A stretch of DNA of 64,000 nucleotides from Chitinophaga nivalis (GCF_025989125.1 NZ_JAPDNR010000001.1:6808087-6872086), one strand, 5' to 3'. Counted from the stretch's first letter, positions 26,613 through 36,186 are shown. Translations and numbers: made by a program. Notes: generated from the letters alone by a model not told the origin.

Positions 26613-29297
26613 ATGCCACTACAAGTTTTTCCATATGCGTTTACCCGTTATGCAGGCGCTCCGCACCAGGATTTCCAGGCATTGCAGCTGCATGGCATCT
26701 CACGGCAATCGCAGCTGCGGCAATGGCTGGCAGCTACACTGCAACATAGCCGGGATACCCTGGAGCATACGTTATTTGAAGTGATCCGGCAACAGGAAGA
26801 TGATCAGGTGCGTAAACAACTGATCCGCCTGAAAAAAGATATCACTGCCGGTAAAACGATCGCACAGGATTATCAGCTGCCACCGCAGGCTATCATTCCA
26901 CCTGACTTCCCCGCACAATTACAACGTTACCAGCAATTACATAGCCGTACACGCCTGCTGCAAACTACCTGGCAGTATTATTATGCCCAACGGCTGCTGC
27001 AACACAGGCAACAGTTACAACAGCTGGCAGGCAATGAACAACTGCAGCAGGGTTTACTGCTCTCCAGTCCTACCCTGTATGAACAGTTGCCAGCTTTCCT
27101 TGCCGCAGACCCGGCAGGATTCCGGCACAAAGAACAAAAAAATGAGTATAGCCTGCTCCGTTACCTGACCCGGATGGCGTTTAAAACATCACCTTTCAGT
27201 ACGTTTACGTATACCGGTATTACTGCGGTGACGGCGGCATGCCAGGCTATCACCCTGCACACTACTGCTCCCGTGAGCAGCGGCATCCGGCTGAACAACG
27301 GATTATTTTCCTATCTGCAGTCTTTACTGATTCAACATCCTGTGTTGAATGAAATGTTATACATCCGGCTCAACAATACCTGGACGATCCGCGACGGACA
27401 ATTACATTTTCTGGTCAATTATTTTAATATAGAATCCTTCCAGCGCATGCGGGCCGGTAGTATTACCGAATGGCTGACCACCTTCCTGACACAACAACCG
27501 GCCACCATCACACTGGGTGCCTTAACAGATCAGCTGTTAACCGCGACGGCGGATGCAGACAGGAATGGCGTGAAAGCCTTCTTGCTGCAGCTGGTCACGG
27601 CAGGATTTCTGGAAGCCGGTACCGGATGCTCCGGCATTAATCCGGATTGGGATATCGCCCTCACCAACTTCCTGGCGCAGCAACTGACCGCCCATCCGGC
27701 CGCTGCCCCACTGCATCAGTTACTCGTGCAACTACATACTGCCCGGCAGCAATTTGCCGCTGCAGATGCAGCGACACGCAATAACCTGTTAACAGCAGCC
27801 GCAGAAGCGTTGAACAGCACTTTACATACCCTGCACACGGAAGCCGGTTTACCACCTGCTACCACTGCATTCCATGAAATGCTGCAACAAAACATTGTAG
27901 AAAAACACAGGCAGTCTGGTACTTTCGAAGTGAATACATTCGTACCCCGGCATTTTCCGGCCACAGGTCTTTTTTATGAAGATACCAGCACTAGCGGTAT
28001 ATCCCAGCTGCCACTGACAGCGGTGCAGGACTTCACGACAAAAACAGATCGTTTATGCGAAGCCTTGCGCCCACTGGATTTTCTGCAACCGGAAAGAGAC
28101 CGCATGCGCGATTTCTTCCGGCAACACTACCCGCCAGGGCATCGCGAAAACGTCACGGATTTTTATCACACCTACTATCTGCATGAAAAAAAACAAGCCA
28201 CTGATCCTGCTAAAGAACAACGGGCCAGCCGGCAAGCCATATCACCTGCGTTACAGGAAATCCTGCAGCAACGCATACGTATACACGCAGTGGATGCCCG
28301 GCATATCCGGTTGGAAGCACTGACAACAGCCACCTCACAGCCGGGCAGTATGGCCATGTTCGTACAATTCTTTCAAGACACCACCACACCTGCCGACAGT
28401 ATCTCCGGTGTCATCAATAATTTGTTACCCGGGCTGGGTAAGGTAGCAGGCCGTTTTCTCGATCGCTTCGATCCCGCAGTAACGCAACTGTTCAATGAGT
28501 GGAACCGGCAACTGCATCCTGGCTATCTGCTGATGGAACTCAGCGATGGCTCCAGTTTCAACGCCAACATCCACCCACCCCTGCTGCCTTTTGAGAGCTG
28601 TATGCCGGGCGGTTATAACAACTATCCCGCCGGGCAGCAATTATCGCTGCAGGAGATACAGGTGCAGTATGATGATACCAGCGGACAACTGCAGCTGGTA
28701 CATCGCCCCAGCCAGCAACCGGTATATGCATTTGATCTTTGCCTGCAGGCATTCTCTATGCGGTCTAATTTTTATCGCCTGCTGGCGCATTTCAACCCGG
28801 CCTTTCATATTCCCCTGCGGCAATTTATAGGCACGGTGGATGCACAGCACCGAACGGCATTTCCTGCTACGCAGCAGGAAGTGGTCGTATTTCCCCGGAT
28901 TACATTTGAAACCACCGTTGTTATCCGACGCATGGGATGGCTGGTCAATAGCCAGGTTTTACGGCCATTATCTGCCAGCGAAAGTGAAGCTGATTATTTA
29001 CTGCGACTGCATACCTGGCGACAGGCGGCAGGTATTCCGGAACATATTTTCCTGTTCCTCCGCACGCGGTATACCACACAAACCCCGGCACAAAAAAGTG
29101 AACTGCGTCCGGATGACTACAAACCACAGTATATTCATTTTCACAATCCGCTGCTGGTGATCCTTTTTAGAAAACTGTTATCCCGTGCAGGCGACCAGGT
29201 ATATCTGGAAGAAATGTTGCCACACCTACAGTACCTGGAACAACAGGAACAGCAGCCACCTGTAACAGAACATTTGCTGCACTGGTATAAATCCTGA
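26613..29297 (+). CDS. LanB-type lantibiotic dehydratase, glutamylation domain
   Basis: 894 residues. The family hallmark is LLRYLTRMAFKTSPFSTFTY at ~175-198, with the KTSPFSTFT block typical of LanB N-terminal domains. Other family blocks include RLNNGLFSYL, FEVNTFVPRHFPATGLFYED and HPGYLLMELSDGSSFNANIH. LanB enzymes use Glu-tRNA to glutamylate Ser/Thr of a precursor and then eliminate glutamate to give dehydroalanine or dehydrobutyrine. Here the elimination part is on the next gene, 3 bases downstream, so this is a split LanB, as also seen in thiopeptide systems and some Bacteroidota. It starts 26 bases after the exporter, and one operon is likely. Confidence 0.92.
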   Translation: MPLQVFPYAFTRYAGAPHQDFQALQLHGISRQSQLRQWLAATLQHSRDTLEHTLFEVIRQQEDDQVRKQLIRLKKDITAGKTIAQDYQLPPQAIIPPDFPAQLQRYQQLHSRTRLLQTTWQYYYAQRLLQHRQQLQQLAGNEQLQQGLLLSSPTLYEQLPAFLAADPAGFRHKEQKNEYSLLRYLTRMAFKTSPFSTFTYTGITAVTAACQAITLHTTAPVSSGIRLNNGLFSYLQSLLIQHPVLNEMLYIRLNNTWTIRDGQLHFLVNYFNIESFQRMRAGSITEWLTTFLTQQPATITLGALTDQLLTATADADRNGVKAFLLQLVTAGFLEAGTGCSGINPDWDIALTNFLAQQLTAHPAAAPLHQLLVQLHTARQQFAAADAATRNNLLTAAAEALNSTLHTLHTEAGLPPATTAFHEMLQQNIVEKHRQSGTFEVNTFVPRHFPATGLFYEDTSTSGISQLPLTAVQDFTTKTDRLCEALRPLDFLQPERDRMRDFFRQHYPPGHRENVTDFYHTYYLHEKKQATDPAKEQRASRQAISPALQEILQQRIRIHAVDARHIRLEALTTATSQPGSMAMFVQFFQDTTTPADSISGVINNLLPGLGKVAGRFLDRFDPAVTQLFNEWNRQLHPGYLLMELSDGSSFNANIHPPLLPFESCMPGGYNNYPAGQQLSLQEIQVQYDDTSGQLQLVHRPSQQPVYAFDLCLQAFSMRSNFYRLLAHFNPAFHIPLRQFIGTVDAQHRTAFPATQQEVVVFPRITFETTVVIRRMGWLVNSQVLRPLSASESEADYLLRLHTWRQAAGIPEHIFLFLRTRYTTQTPAQKSELRPDDYKPQYIHFHNPLLVILFRKLLSRAGDQVYLEEMLPHLQYLEQQEQQPPVTEHLLHWYKS

Positions 29298-29300
29298 GTT

Positions 29301-30185
29301 ATGAACACCCATTGGTTATCTGCCCACTTGTTTTACAACGGTAATCTAAACCTGCTCCTGCAGCAACTGGTATCTCCTTTTCTGCAGGAAGCACAACCCC
29401 TGCTGCGGCCGGACATGCCTTACTTTTTTATCCGGTATAACGAAGGCGGTCCGCATATCCGCCTACGCCTGCAGGTATCTCCCCACAGGGAATATGCGGT
29501 AAAAGATATGCTGGCGCAATATGTCCGCACATTTACCGTCCCCGATCCGGACATAGCAGCGCCGGTGTTATCTTATATAGATTATATTCCGGAGACAGAC
29601 CGTTATGGAGATGCCCGTACCTTACCCCTGGCCGAAGAAATATTTTATTTATCATCGGCGGTCATACGGCAATGGATAGACGAAAAACAAACCTGGGATT
29701 ATCACCTGGCATTCAGCAGCGCCCTGCAATTACATACCTGTTTCTTTTATGCGCTGCAGGGCGGTTATGGCACCTTCCAAAGGATCTGTGAAGGTTTCAT
29801 CGCGGGCTGGCTCCCACGGCTATACGATCCCGCCCGCCCGGAAGCAGTACAACAAATGGAGTTAACTGCCCAGATGGAAAGCAGGTATGAACAATACAAA
29901 GCTGTGCTGCAACCAGCTATCCTCGCTTCCTGGGAAGCCTTGCAGCAAAAACAGGCCGATGTGCTGCTGCAAACATTCACGATGCGACTGACATGCATAT
30001 TCCAGCGCTACCGCAAACTGATTACACAACCGGCACAACTGGAACAGATCGCCCGCAGCCTGCTGCATATGACCCACAACCGGCTGGGCATTGCCAATAT
30101 GGATGAAGCCTATATCATGTATCTCACCCTAAAAAGTATGGCACCTGTTTATGATGACTCAGGCCTCTCTCCGTCAACAAATTGA
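29301..30185 (+). CDS. LanB elimination domain (SpaB_C / thiopeptide-type dehydratase C-terminal protein)
   Basis: 294 residues. It starts with HWLSAHLFYNGNLNLLLQQL and has PYFFIRYNEGGPHIRLRLQV (~45-65), the signature of the C-terminal domain of LanB/thiopeptide dehydratases. YIPETDRYGD (~95) and the C-terminal HMTHNRLGIANMDEAYIMYL are also family blocks. This domain removes glutamate from glutamylated Ser/Thr residues. It follows the glutamylation gene by 3 bases, and its end overlaps the next gene by 35 bases, so the three are translationally linked. Confidence 0.9.
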   Translation: MNTHWLSAHLFYNGNLNLLLQQLVSPFLQEAQPLLRPDMPYFFIRYNEGGPHIRLRLQVSPHREYAVKDMLAQYVRTFTVPDPDIAAPVLSYIDYIPETDRYGDARTLPLAEEIFYLSSAVIRQWIDEKQTWDYHLAFSSALQLHTCFFYALQGGYGTFQRICEGFIAGWLPRLYDPARPEAVQQMELTAQMESRYEQYKAVLQPAILASWEALQQKQADVLLQTFTMRLTCIFQRYRKLITQPAQLEQIARSLLHMTHNRLGIANMDEAYIMYLTLKSMAPVYDDSGLSPSTN

Positions 30186-32073
30186 AGCTGCTGTACTGGA
30201 AATAGCGGATCAATTAACTGCCAGCGCTTTGGAAGATGATAAAGGCGTATACTGGCAAAGTCCCCGGCTGGACAAATTCACGCCGGCAGGAGAACACATC
30301 AGTCTGTTCAACGGCAGTGCAGGCATCATCCTGTTTTATCTGTATCTATACGAATGTAAACAGGATCCTGCACACCTGCGGATAGCCTTACGGGCAGCCG
30401 ACCGCCTGCTGGCGCATCCCGATGTAATGGATCCGGTACATTATACTTTTTATACCGGCGCTACTGCTGTACCCTGGTTGTGTATACGGCTGCATGCCAT
30501 TACCAGCGACGATGGATATCTACACAAGGCGCAGGCACTCATTCACCGCTACGGTGAACGCCTGCTCACACAGGTGAAACAGGCAGACCTTCTCAGTGGC
30601 CACGCCGGTAACCTGCTGGCCCTGACACACCTGTACGCCTATACGCAAAATAGTTATTACCTGTCCTGGATCCATCGCATCGCCGATGTCCTCATAGATA
30701 CCGCCCGTATTGCCCCGGCCGGCCTGAAATGGGACCCGATGAAACATGCCTCCGATTCGCTCACCGGATTCTCCCATGGCGCCGGCGGCATTGCTTTTGC
30801 CTGGCTGCAGGCAGGTACCTATTGTAACAACGAGGGCTGGTTATACCTCGCCAAAGAAGCACTTACCTATGAGATGACGTATTACGATATACCCCGCAAC
30901 AACTGGATGGATCTGCGTATTGGCCCTTCGCGACTGCAGGCCTTACAGGAAGCCTATCAGCAACAACTGCTGTCCTGGAAAACCACGCTGTTTTATCCGA
31001 CGATGACTGATCTCAATACCTGGGCACATGGCGCCGCGGGATCAGGGCAAACCAGATTATATGCCTACCAGCTGACGGGTGATCCGGTGTATCTCCGGCA
31101 GGCCTTAGCCGTTATCAGGCGTTGCAGCCACGATAATGCCCTGCTGAAACGGGGCGACTTTACGTTATGCAGCGGCTATGGCGGCATTGTAGCAGTCTTG
31201 TTGCAGGGAGCAGCAGTACTGGATATGCCAGGCTTACAGGAAGAAGCACAGCAAACGGCATTGCGCGCGATTCAATATTATCACACACACGGCACCTATA
31301 ATCCGCACCGGCCAGCGGATGCGAAAGACCCCGGCTTATTTTCCGGCCTCGCAGGTGTTGGGTACCTGTTACTCAGTACCTTGTTTCCGCCGGGAGCCCA
31401 ATCCATATTACATCCCACTGTTAGTGGCCAACACGCTTTACCTCTGGATGAAAAGTATACCACCTCCGCCGTGAAACAACGATTGTTTAGTCGTTATTAT
31501 CCGCAAACCATTGCTTTGTTGACAGCACAAGGAGCGCTTTCGCATGCTGCTATCAGCGAACCGACAGATATAACAGGCTTTACACAGCTGCTTATGGCGA
31601 AAATCACAGCTGCTACGGATCGCTATACGCAACAGGTATTTCAGGCGGAAAAAGCCGCCACGGAGTTATGGCAGCAACACAAAGGATGGCTGTATGCCCA
31701 TCAGCATTACCTGCTGCAACAACCACTGATAGCAAAAGTATTATCTGCGGACAACAGTTTCCTGCTGACGCAGCGGATCATAACAGCCACGCATACACGC
31801 ATATGGGAAACACCGGACACCAATACGGCCACACCTCCTTATCAGCTGGCCCGCTGCAATGATGTGGATCTTACCATTACACCTGCCGGTAAATTAACCG
31901 CCTTGCTGATCCCCCGCCTGCAAACAGCACATACCGTATCGGACTTACTCTCACAACTGATCACAGCATATTTCTCCGATATACCCGCCACCGAAGTAGC
32001 TGCCATACAAACAGCGCTGCTGGCACAAATAAAAGAATTACTTAAAAGCGGGCACCTGTTACTGACACCATAG
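30151..32073 (+). CDS. LanC-like cyclase with altered zinc site and long C-terminal extension
   Basis: 640 residues, against about 400 for a normal LanC. The barrel motifs are clear: LFNGSAGI (~52), LLSGHAGNLLALTHLY (~147), GFSHGAGGIAFAW (~206), TWAHGAAGSG (~290), LCSGYGGI (~339) and GLFSGLAGVGYLLL (~395). In zinc-dependent LanC proteins the ligands are Cys in W-C-x-G and Cys-His in L-C-H-G. Here these positions are Ala292, Cys340 and Ser341, so two of three ligands are missing, as in class III cyclase domains. Residues ~420-640 are an extra region whose last ~75 residues (VDLTITPAGKLTALLIPRLQ ... LLKSGHLL) look like a small winged-helix, perhaps a leader-binding RRE domain. The start overlaps the elimination gene by 35 bases; Met1 and Met2 are both possible. 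Confidence 0.85.
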   Translation: MMTQASLRQQIEAAVLEIADQLTASALEDDKGVYWQSPRLDKFTPAGEHISLFNGSAGIILFYLYLYECKQDPAHLRIALRAADRLLAHPDVMDPVHYTFYTGATAVPWLCIRLHAITSDDGYLHKAQALIHRYGERLLTQVKQADLLSGHAGNLLALTHLYAYTQNSYYLSWIHRIADVLIDTARIAPAGLKWDPMKHASDSLTGFSHGAGGIAFAWLQAGTYCNNEGWLYLAKEALTYEMTYYDIPRNNWMDLRIGPSRLQALQEAYQQQLLSWKTTLFYPTMTDLNTWAHGAAGSGQTRLYAYQLTGDPVYLRQALAVIRRCSHDNALLKRGDFTLCSGYGGIVAVLLQGAAVLDMPGLQEEAQQTALRAIQYYHTHGTYNPHRPADAKDPGLFSGLAGVGYLLLSTLFPPGAQSILHPTVSGQHALPLDEKYTTSAVKQRLFSRYYPQTIALLTAQGALSHAAISEPTDITGFTQLLMAKITAATDRYTQQVFQAEKAATELWQQHKGWLYAHQHYLLQQPLIAKVLSADNSFLLTQRIITATHTRIWETPDTNTATPPYQLARCNDVDLTITPAGKLTALLIPRLQTAHTVSDLLSQLITAYFSDIPATEVAAIQTALLAQIKELLKSGHLLLTP

Positions 32074-32206
32074 GATATCCACTTACAACATGCCACTATG
32101 GCTACTATAAGCTGATAAATGTATCATCCTGCGTAAGGGTAAATAACACCATATCCCGACAACATCCAATCGCCATCATACACAATGACTATCTCCCATA
32201 AATAAA

Positions 32207-32234
32207 ACGGGGAGGTACCCATGTACCTCCCCGT
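32207..32234. terminator. Bidirectional terminator between the lanthipeptide operon and its precursor
   Basis: Perfect 12-bp arms ACGGGGAGGTAC (32207-32218) and GTACCTCCCCGT (32223-32234) with a 4-nt loop. The minus strand continues TTTTATT, which fits the precursor gene ending at 32260. On the plus strand it is 134 bases past the LanC-like stop. Confidence 0.8.
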
Positions 32235-32259
32235 GTCCCTTATTCTATATTACGAAGCA

Positions 32260-32436
32260 CTATTGACATACTGGTCCTGTGCAAGGATGTTCATCATCCG
32301 TAGGTTCAGTATGCGTAGGATGAGAAGCGCCTGCCAGGCCACCAGCCAGGCGTTTGTTCATTTCGCTGTCGAGGCTGGTTACGAAGCTTTCAATTTTTAA
32401 ATCTTCCAGGTTCAGTTTTAAAGTGTTTTTTTCCAT
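32260..32436 (-). CDS. Lanthipeptide precursor peptide with double-Gly leader
   Basis: 58 residues, MEKNTLKLNLEDLKIESFVT at the start. The leader (1-33) has the class I-type box LNLEDLKIESF and ends in MNKRLAGG, so the C39 exporter could cleave after Gly33. The 25-residue core is rich in modifiable residues: Ser38, Thr41, Thr43, Thr46 and Thr53, with Cys52 and Cys57 near the C-terminus (EHPCTGPVCQ). Ser/Thr on the N-terminal side of the Cys would allow rings in the usual direction. It has a good promoter (32507-32537) and a strong terminator (32207-32234). It is convergent with the biosynthetic operon and lies 168 bases downstream of the TonB receptor gene on the same strand. Too short for most automatic ORF calls. 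Confidence 0.85.
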   Translation of the reverse strand: MEKNTLKLNLEDLKIESFVTSLDSEMNKRLAGGLAGASHPTHTEPTDDEHPCTGPVCQ

Positions 32437-32506
32437 AAAATAGTTATTGAAAAGATTAAAGCCTACTCTTATAGGGTTTCAGCATTTCCCCGGATTGCAA
32501 TCCTTA

Positions 32507-32537
32507 TAAAGATACAAAAATGAAACATTGTTGCAAA
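32507..32537 (-). promoter_or_regulatory. Bacteroidota promoter of the precursor gene
   Basis: Minus strand TTTG (32537-32534), 19-nt spacer, then TATCTTTA (32514-32507), one base off TAnnTTTG. Transcription would start near 32500 and give a leader of about 65 nt. This allows the precursor to be expressed separately from the TonB operon upstream. Confidence 0.55.
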
Positions 32538-32604
32538 TATTTTCAGCGATTAATTTCCTCTTTTTTTATATTTTTTTATCAGGAAATCATCACCCGATCA
32601 ATCC

Positions 32605-34713
32605 TCACAAACGTACACCTACAAAAGCTTTGAAGTTGAGTGGTGTACCATCTATATAGTAAGTAGTTTTAACATCCGGAAACACAGAGCCTACCAATAC
32701 ATCCCCGCTGGAGAAATATTTTTTATCGGTCAGGTTATCGGCCACCACACGTACATACCACTTAGTCGCATCGTATACAACTCCCGCATCCCATTTCGTA
32801 TAGCCGGGCAGGTAAGTACCGGGTGTATAGGTTGCCGGCTTTACTACCGTCGTTTGTCCTACGCTCAGACGCAGCCGGTCGGAAGCATTTACTGGAATAC
32901 TATATTGCAGCCAGGTATTCACTTGCTGTTGCGGCACAAAAGCCATGGGAATACCTTCTTTTTCTTTTTTATTATCCTTGCTGACAATCGCATGAGTGTA
33001 GGCATAGTTAGCAGAAACAGTTAATCGTTTCGTGATATTTCCGGTCACATCCACTTCTACACCGGTACTGGTAACCTGACCTATTTGTCGCCGGAAACCC
33101 GGATGTGCCAGGTCTTTCACGGTGATATTGTTTTTGACAATACGGTAAACAGCCACACTCGTCGTTAAACGATTTTGCCACCATGCTCCTTTGGCGCCAG
33201 CCTCGATACTATTACCCCGCAGCGGCTGAAAAGCCTTTTGTTCAAAATCCTTTCCCAGTTGCGGAATAAATGACTGATCATATAAAGCATACAACGACAC
33301 ATTTTCTTTCAGCAACCAGGTAAGACCCAACCGGGGCGTTACTGCCGCCTGCTGATCGGCCCCCGCCTTGGTGCTGAGTGTATATCGTGCGCCGGCATTG
33401 ATGCGCCAGCTGTCGCCCAGATGAATCATATCATATACAAAAACTGACCACCAGCCATTTTCTGTTACAGAAGGTGTACCCGCTTGCAACATTTGTACAC
33501 TATCTCTATTTAAGCCATATTGCGGGTGACTCCGATCAAAGTAGAAACTATTTTTTCCGTTGACATATAAAAAATCTTCCCGGTTGTAATTATAATCCGC
33601 ACCGGTCATCAGGTAATGTTTCACCTGGTTGCCCGTGTTAAAAATACCTTTCACATATACCTGCGCTACCGCCTCTGTTCTTTTTACTTCATTGAATACC
33701 GGCAATCGACGTGTGGTATCGCCTTTATGGAAATTCACAGGCGACCTGTTGGCAGACAACAGGTACCACGTTTCCATAGGCGCTGTGGAATATTTCGACT
33801 GCGCCACCAGTTTCCAGCGTTGATTGAATGCATGCGTGAATAACAAACGCGCCGATGATGTTTGGGCATAAGATCCCGGCAATCCCGGATCAGCCCCATA
33901 GTTCCGGAGGATACTGGTATTGGCGATATCTTCATCCGATCCTATTTTAGTGACGCTGCTACCACCGGCTGCCGTCATGCGAATCAGGTTATACTCTGCC
34001 AGTAAGGCCGTACGGGGACTAAAATTATATTGTACCACCGGCGCCAGCACATACTTATGTGTGCTGATAAAATCCATAAACGATTCCTGATACTGATAGG
34101 CGCCATTCAACCTGAAAGAAAATCCTTTGGAGCGAACCACACTACCCAGGTCAAAGGCCGCCCGCCGCAGGTTAAAGCTGCCACCGGCGATTTCTATATT
34201 ACGTATCCGTTGTTTCCCGGGTGTCTTCGTTGTGATATTCATATTGCCCCCCGGCTCTCCGGTGGATGCCAGGAATCCCGCCGGGCCTTTGATAAATTCT
34301 GCGGTTTCAATAATCGCCGCATCATCGATAGGACCACGTTGTTGCATCCCATTGACATACGTTGCTGCGGCAAAGCCTCGCATCCAGACTACACTGGAGG
34401 CATCAAACACAGAATTGTTGTATCCGAAATACACACCACTGGCATTCCGCGCAATATCCTTCATCACCAATCCACCCTGCTGTGCAATCAGCTCCCGGTT
34501 CACAGTGATGATCTGCTGTGGCGTTTCAATAAAGCTGGCTTCCATTCTAAGTGCCGGCGACAAGCTGTCTACGGTAAGCCGTTTCTTTTTATCCATCACT
34601 TCAATACCGCGCAGCCGCATCTTCCGCAGGCTGTCCGGCTGGTGTTGCGCCATACTGTGCTGCACGCCCAGTAGTCCACACCAAAAAAACAGTATAGGTA
34701 ATTTTGCTTTCAT
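32605..34713 (-). CDS. TonB-dependent siderophore-type outer membrane receptor
   Basis: 702 residues, with a signal peptide ending near residue 22 (HSMAQ). There is no carboxypeptidase-like N-terminal domain, unlike SusC proteins. The plug (~55-190) has ETPQQIITVNRELIAQQGG, VVWMRGFAAATYVNGMQQRG and AEFIKGPAGFLASTGEPGG, the pattern of FhuA/FpvA-like siderophore receptors. The barrel ends in FVGVRL with an aromatic/Leu C-terminus. It imports a bound ligand with energy from TonB. It is the last gene of an operon with a DUF3526 ABC exporter and a small His/Cys protein. Just downstream on the same strand lies the lanthipeptide precursor. Ligand unknown: ferric siderophore, haem-like compound or even the peptide are possible. 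Confidence 0.9.
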   Translation of the reverse strand: MKAKLPILFFWCGLLGVQHSMAQHQPDSLRKMRLRGIEVMDKKKRLTVDSLSPALRMEASFIETPQQIITVNRELIAQQGGLVMKDIARNASGVYFGYNNSVFDASSVVWMRGFAAATYVNGMQQRGPIDDAAIIETAEFIKGPAGFLASTGEPGGNMNITTKTPGKQRIRNIEIAGGSFNLRRAAFDLGSVVRSKGFSFRLNGAYQYQESFMDFISTHKYVLAPVVQYNFSPRTALLAEYNLIRMTAAGGSSVTKIGSDEDIANTSILRNYGADPGLPGSYAQTSSARLLFTHAFNQRWKLVAQSKYSTAPMETWYLLSANRSPVNFHKGDTTRRLPVFNEVKRTEAVAQVYVKGIFNTGNQVKHYLMTGADYNYNREDFLYVNGKNSFYFDRSHPQYGLNRDSVQMLQAGTPSVTENGWWSVFVYDMIHLGDSWRINAGARYTLSTKAGADQQAAVTPRLGLTWLLKENVSLYALYDQSFIPQLGKDFEQKAFQPLRGNSIEAGAKGAWWQNRLTTSVAVYRIVKNNITVKDLAHPGFRRQIGQVTSTGVEVDVTGNITKRLTVSANYAYTHAIVSKDNKKEKEGIPMAFVPQQQVNTWLQYSIPVNASDRLRLSVGQTTVVKPATYTPGTYLPGYTKWDAGVVYDATKWYVRVVADNLTDKKYFSSGDVLVGSVFPDVKTTYYIDGTPLNFKAFVGVRL

Positions 34714-34734
34714 ATCATTTTTATCACTTAATAC

Positions 34735-36186
34735 TTAAATACTTTCCTGCCGTTGCCGCAACAACAGGTATCCCATCACTAGCCATATAATGGCTCCTAC
34801 CAACAGATAACGGATCCCCCGGAACAATACCTGATCGGTGCCCGTATCAGTCACAGGCCGGTATACCGGCAGATTTGCATAATCTTCCGGTGCAAATACC
34901 CGGTCATTGAAATAGAACTGATACATATAATGCTTCCATGTTTCCCGGAACGTGCGGGTATGTTCACGGAAGAAATCATAATCAGCAGCATCTGTACGGG
35001 CAATACGGTTCAGCAACACCTGCGTATATACAGCCGGGTTATAGACATAGGCAGCAGCAGCTACTTCCCGGCTATGCCGGTAGGCTGTTTCCTGTGCTGC
35101 CAGCACCCGGTTCATTCTTTCTTCTGCCAGCTGATAATAACCCATAGAACGGCGCATGCTGGTACCGCCGGTATCGTAGGCATGTGCATTACGATACTGC
35201 GGAAAGGTGTGGTAGAAGCTGTCGAGCAACTGATGCTGTGGTAATTCCCAGGTCTCCCATTCAATCTCCCGTTGCAGGGCTGCATTGACGGCAATGTTAT
35301 CCGTCTTTTCTTCCCTACTCAGCCAGAAATGAAAGATAGCCGGAAGAATTACCAGCATCAGTAACCAGATGCCTAACAGCGTTACCAAATTAGCGGCAGC
35401 CGGACGGTTCCAGGTAATGACAAACCAGATAAGGCCTGCCCAGAAAGCGGTGTACGCGCCGGCCACCAACATCCAGTTTAAAAAATCTTTCAGCGAAACA
35501 GGGATACCTGCCGGCAGACATAACAAACCGGCAACGGTCAACGTACCAATCAGCAGCAACAACACGAGGTAACGCATCAGCAGCCGTACCAGCAACATGC
35601 CTGCCACCTGCCCGCTTTGTATCAGCAGTAAGGTAAGCGTACCCTGTTCCTTTTCTATGGCATACAGGTTGTAACAAAGTCCGATCGCCATCAGCGGTAC
35701 CAGGTAAATCAGCATAAATGCCAGATCAAAATTGCCTGTCATCAGCTGCTGCGGATTGCTGATCTTTTCTTCTGCCGGCGTATACGCCGTTTTAATACGC
35801 ACCGGATAATAATACCGGGCAATATCACTCATACCTACTGCCATCAAGGCAAAAGCAGCCGGCGTATGGGTGGAATTAGAAAACAACCGGTACTCCACCA
35901 GCGCCGGGTCTGTAGCCTGCTGATAGGCAGTTTTACCCGCCGCCACCGAAGTATCGGCTTCCAGGCCGCTATGCATTTTGCGGAACCGGGCCTGGTAATC
36001 TTCCTGCAGACTATCTATCACGGCTACACGCGTTACTGTAGCTGCACGCCCATAAAACAGGGCATAGCCACCCGTGATGGTAAACACCGCCAACAATACC
36101 GGTAATATGGATGTACGCAACAACCATCGCCACTCAAAGTGCAGCAACCGTCCGGTGAGCTGCCAGCGCTTATATAACTGCTTCAT
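34735..36186 (-). CDS. ABC-2 type permease, DUF3526 family (second of two)
   Basis: 483 residues. One N-terminal membrane helix (TSILPVLLAVFTITGGYALFYG), a large periplasmic loop of ~130 residues, then four to five helices (FMLIYLVPLMAIGLCYNLYA, LLVRLLMRYLVLLLLIGTLT and others), a second large loop and a last helix near the C-terminus (YLLVGAIIWLVMGYLLL). YAIEKEQGTLTLLLIQSG is the typical cytoplasmic block of these permeases. It overlaps the preceding permease gene by 17 bases and forms a transporter with it and the ATPase at 37601-38308. Probably an exporter or a membrane-remodelling ABC system linked to the TonB receptor. Confidence 0.82.
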   Translation of the reverse strand: MKQLYKRWQLTGRLLHFEWRWLLRTSILPVLLAVFTITGGYALFYGRAATVTRVAVIDSLQEDYQARFRKMHSGLEADTSVAAGKTAYQQATDPALVEYRLFSNSTHTPAAFALMAVGMSDIARYYYPVRIKTAYTPAEEKISNPQQLMTGNFDLAFMLIYLVPLMAIGLCYNLYAIEKEQGTLTLLLIQSGQVAGMLLVRLLMRYLVLLLLIGTLTVAGLLCLPAGIPVSLKDFLNWMLVAGAYTAFWAGLIWFVITWNRPAAANLVTLLGIWLLMLVILPAIFHFWLSREEKTDNIAVNAALQREIEWETWELPQHQLLDSFYHTFPQYRNAHAYDTGGTSMRRSMGYYQLAEERMNRVLAAQETAYRHSREVAAAAYVYNPAVYTQVLLNRIARTDAADYDFFREHTRTFRETWKHYMYQFYFNDRVFAPEDYANLPVYRPVTDTGTDQVLFRGIRYLLVGAIIWLVMGYLLLRQRQESI

